Shown here in pieces: positions 42,784 through 44,253 of a DNA stretch of 44,253 bases (position 1 is the first letter of the stretch; the number at the start of each line of letters is the position of its first letter). Location: assembly GCA_024277135.1 (NCBI GenBank), contig JAJRVV010000191.1:1-44253 (forward strand), given 5' to 3'. Under the pieces are notes generated by a model. It was not told the DNA's origin and did not search any database. It saw only the letters and a list, made by a program, of their open reading frames with translations. The stretch is from Chloroflexota bacterium. GTDB taxonomy: Bacteria > Chloroflexota > Anaerolineae > Promineifilales > Promineifilaceae. Made by a program: the position numbers and the translations under genes.

Positions 42784-42832
42784 CTAAAGTTCGAAGTGAC
42801 TAAAATGGCAAGTGACTTGTAGGGGGGGCGAT

Positions 42833-43414
42833 ATGGCCTGGATCAAGGTGATTTCAGAGGCAGAAGCGACCGGTAGGCTCAAAGAGTTGTATGACAAATA
42901 CGCAGAGCCATCGGGGGCGGTGGACAATATCCTCAAGATTCACAGCCTGAACGTGAAATCGTTGCAGACCCATTTTGACCTGTACGCCCATCTCATGCGC
43001 GGCCGTTCTGAGTTGAGTCGGGCGCAGCGGGAGATGATCGCCGTGGTCGCTTCAGCGGCCAATCATTGCCATTACTGAGTGACGCATCATGGAGCCGGGC
43101 TGCTCCGTCTGACGCAGGATGAAACGCTGGTCGCCCATCTCAAAACGGATTGGCGTCAGGCTGAACTCAGCCCCGCCGACCAGGCCATGCTGGTTTATGT
43201 GGAGAAACTCACTTTACGGCCGTATCAGATGGCAGAAGCAGATGTCATCGCGCTGCGCCAGGTTGGTTTTAGCGACGCCGCTGTTTTGGACATCAACCAG
43301 GTGACGAGCTATTATGCTTATGTCAACCGGTTGGCGGATGGGTTGGGCGTGGCGTTGGAGGGTTTTTGGGGGGAGCAGGATGAAGGTAATCGAGCGTCTG
43401 GCCTAATCCGGTGA
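42833..43414 (+). CDS. AhpD/carboxymuconolactone decarboxylase-like protein, probable selenoprotein with in-frame UGA
   Basis: Reading through the TGA at 43076-43078 gives one 193-residue protein in a single frame. The first part (MAWIKVISEAEATGRLKELYD, VDNILKIHSLN, RSELSRAQREMIAVV) and second part (VTHHGAGLLRLTQDETL, VNRLADGLG) together match the peroxidase-related AhpD family. The redox motif reads NHCHY-UGA-VTHHGA, whereas family members have CHYC; the UGA is exactly at the second cysteine. A hairpin follows the UGA (see the SECIS entry). This fits selenocysteine insertion, known in AhpD-like proteins; a plain nonsense mutation or sequencing error is the alternative. A purine-rich ribosome binding site precedes the ATG. 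The 3' end overlaps the convergent HAD gene by 92 bases. Confidence 0.75.
43089..43108 (+). promoter_or_regulatory. Candidate bacterial SECIS element
   Basis: ATGGAGC (43089-43095) and GCTCCGT (43102-43108) pair over seven bases including one T-G wobble, with loop CGGGCT. The loop lies 17 bases after the UGA and has G among its first two positions. Spacing, short stem and G in the loop agree with published rules for bacterial SECIS elements (apical loop about 16-37 bases from UGA). Confidence 0.6.
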
Positions 43415-44093
43415 TCCGGTAGACGCGGGGGGGCAGGGCGCGGTCACGGCCGTCATCCTCCCTGTCAAGCCATAATCCCAGCCGAAAACCGCCTTGCGCC
43501 ACTGCCGCAATAGCATCCACCGGGAGGCTATTGCCCACAAACATCGCTTGCTCCGGCGACAGCCGCATCTTTTTCAGCGCGCGCCTAAAAATCCCCTTGG
43601 CGGGTTTGTGAATGCCCACCTCCTGACTAATGATGATGTTCTCCGATTTTACCAACGCGCCCAAGTGTTTCTCCATCAAGGGGCGGGCAGAGGTGGAATG
43701 ATTAGAAATGACGCCCAGTTCATACCCTTGCTGTTGCAGTTGTTGCAGCAAGGGCAGCGCATCATCGTAGAGGCTGGTGGGCAGATGGCTGTAGGCGGCG
43801 TACATTCGGTTGCCGAATTCCCAGGAGCGTTGTTTGTATCCCACCTCTTTTAAGATGCGATAATAATGATTGATGATGTCCCGCCGGGTTTGCGGGTAAA
43901 CTTGCCGGGGGTTTGTGAGGCCGCTCTGAGCTTTAACGCGCTCAATGGCGGCGGCAATTTCTGATTCGGTGTAGGGCAGGCCGACGAAGTTGAACAGGGC
44001 TGTCAGACGTTTGCTAAAAGGAGCATCCCCCAGAGCGCGGGCTAATGTGAGGTCCCAGTCGAAGAGTACGGCCGTTATCAGTGCTTGCTTCAT
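43323..44093 (-). CDS. HAD family hydrolase
   Basis: A 256-residue HAD phosphatase-like protein with VLFDWDLTLARA (nucleophile Asp in DWDLTL), the helix-rich cap (about 25-100), VISNHSTSA (motif II), SQEVGIHKPAKGIF (Lys of motif III) and MFVGNSLPVDAIAA (Asp of motif IV). These enzymes remove phosphate from small metabolites; the substrate is unknown. The last 30 residues (PAPPKNPPTPRPTHPPTG tail) are antisense to the selenoprotein 3' end and probably not functional. AAAGGT precedes the ATG. Confidence 0.9.
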   Translation of the reverse strand: MKQALITAVLFDWDLTLARALGDAPFSKRLTALFNFVGLPYTESEIAAAIERVKAQSGLTNPRQVYPQTRRDIINHYYRILKEVGYKQRSWEFGNRMYAAYSHLPTSLYDDALPLLQQLQQQGYELGVISNHSTSARPLMEKHLGALVKSENIIISQEVGIHKPAKGIFRRALKKMRLSPEQAMFVGNSLPVDAIAAVAQGGFRLGLWLDREDDGRDRALPPRVYRITGLGQTLDYLHPAPPKNPPTPRPTHPPTG

Positions 44094-44253
44094 TGTTTAC
44101 CTTTACGCTAATCACTTATCAACTCGAGTGTTGTGAATTTAGATTTGACAAATCAAATCAAGTATGCATTGCACAGATATAGTGTTTTAATGGCATAGAA
44201 ATGCAGCTAATGATGTAAAAGTGTTGCGAAAATGATTGTCTAATGCCGAAAAT
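44094..44253. other. AT-rich end region
   Basis: The final stretch upstream of the HAD gene is AT-rich and has no protein gene that I can support. TTGACA at 44145 is a perfect -35 hexamer on the plus strand, but no -10 box lies at the normal distance. It may hold the promoter of the HAD gene on the minus strand. Confidence 0.4.

Larger units (their letters stand above)
767..44075. repeat. Dispersed palindrome ACGGCCGT
   Basis: I counted about 80 copies of ACGGCCGT, roughly one per 530 bases, against about one expected from base composition. Copies occur in genes on both strands, in different reading frames (as TAV, DGR or RPF/RPS), and in spacers. The shorter GGCCGT is also frequent with other flanks. 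It resembles the HIP1 octamer of cyanobacteria in density. Start and end given are the first and last copies I located. Confidence 0.9.

Noticed and set aside
43079..43414. Separate gene starting at GTG after the TGA
   Set aside because: It would start in the middle of the AhpD catalytic motif with no ribosome binding site, and both halves are needed for the fold.
44145..44184. Plus-strand promoter TTGACA ... TATAGT
   Set aside because: The spacing is 28 bases, too long for a sigma-70 promoter, and no gene follows inside the window.

Overview
The window is a stretch of about 44 kb of moderately GC-rich bacterial chromosome with no rRNA, tRNA or CRISPR array that I can see. The gene content suggests Chloroflexota, probably Anaerolineae-like. 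Pointers are lipoproteins with VEVTR-type linkers, a VIT/VWA surface protein, an SH3b plus beta-propeller lipoprotein, a YkuD transpeptidase fused to VanW-type and LysM domains, many Uma2 nucleases and toxin-antitoxin genes, and intergenic spacers made of short tandem repeats. This placement is inference. A sequence-wide signature is clearer: the palindrome ACGGCCGT occurs about 80 times by my hand count, where about one is expected by chance.

Layout. 1-8.2 kb (+): a carbamoyl-phosphate/amino-acid block (PyrB C-terminus, OTC-family carbamoyltransferase, carbamate kinase, threonine-synthase-like enzyme, second PLP enzyme), interrupted by a Nudix hydrolase, two Uma2 nucleases and a RelB/PIN toxin-antitoxin pair. 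8.2-8.9 kb: toxin-antitoxin debris (VapC fragment, BrnT-like toxin, frameshifted antitoxin). 9-11.4 kb: VIT/VWA surface protein. 11.5-17.7 kb (-): probable operon ubiD - Na+/H+ antiporter - UspA - MscS - aconitase X. 17.8-19.5 kb: SH3b/propeller lipoprotein. 19.5-23.7 kb: VapBC, transposase fragments, an orphan DUF35 Zn-ribbon/OB protein, a response-regulator/integrase chimera and a secreted protein with a shortened signal peptide. 23.8-30.7 kb (-): two glycosyltransferases, a PhnD-like lipoprotein, an FlgD-like protein, the transpeptidase and two tiny membrane proteins. 31-35.6 kb (+): histidine kinase - FIST - histidine kinase. 35.6-38.3 kb (-): MsrQ, MsrP and an alpha/beta hydrolase. 38.5-39.1 kb: transposase and cyclase remnants. 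39.1-44.1 kb: P-loop kinase, UvrA, an AhpD-like protein with an in-frame UGA, and a HAD phosphatase.

Most interesting points. (1) The AhpD-like gene at 42833-43414 reads CHY-UGA-VTHHGA, so UGA sits where the second Cys of CxxC belongs. A hairpin with a G-containing loop starts 10 nt after the UGA, as expected of a bacterial SECIS: a likely selenoprotein. (2) Aconitase X (large and small domains fused), a UbiD-family decarboxylase and a DUF35 protein occur together and suggest the archaeal-type modified mevalonate route in a bacterium. (3) ACGGCCGT behaves like a HIP1-type genome signature. (4) Heptamer tandem repeats and a repeated hairpin fill the spacers; one tract forms a gene start and a gene stop, and another encodes the interdomain linker of aconitase X.
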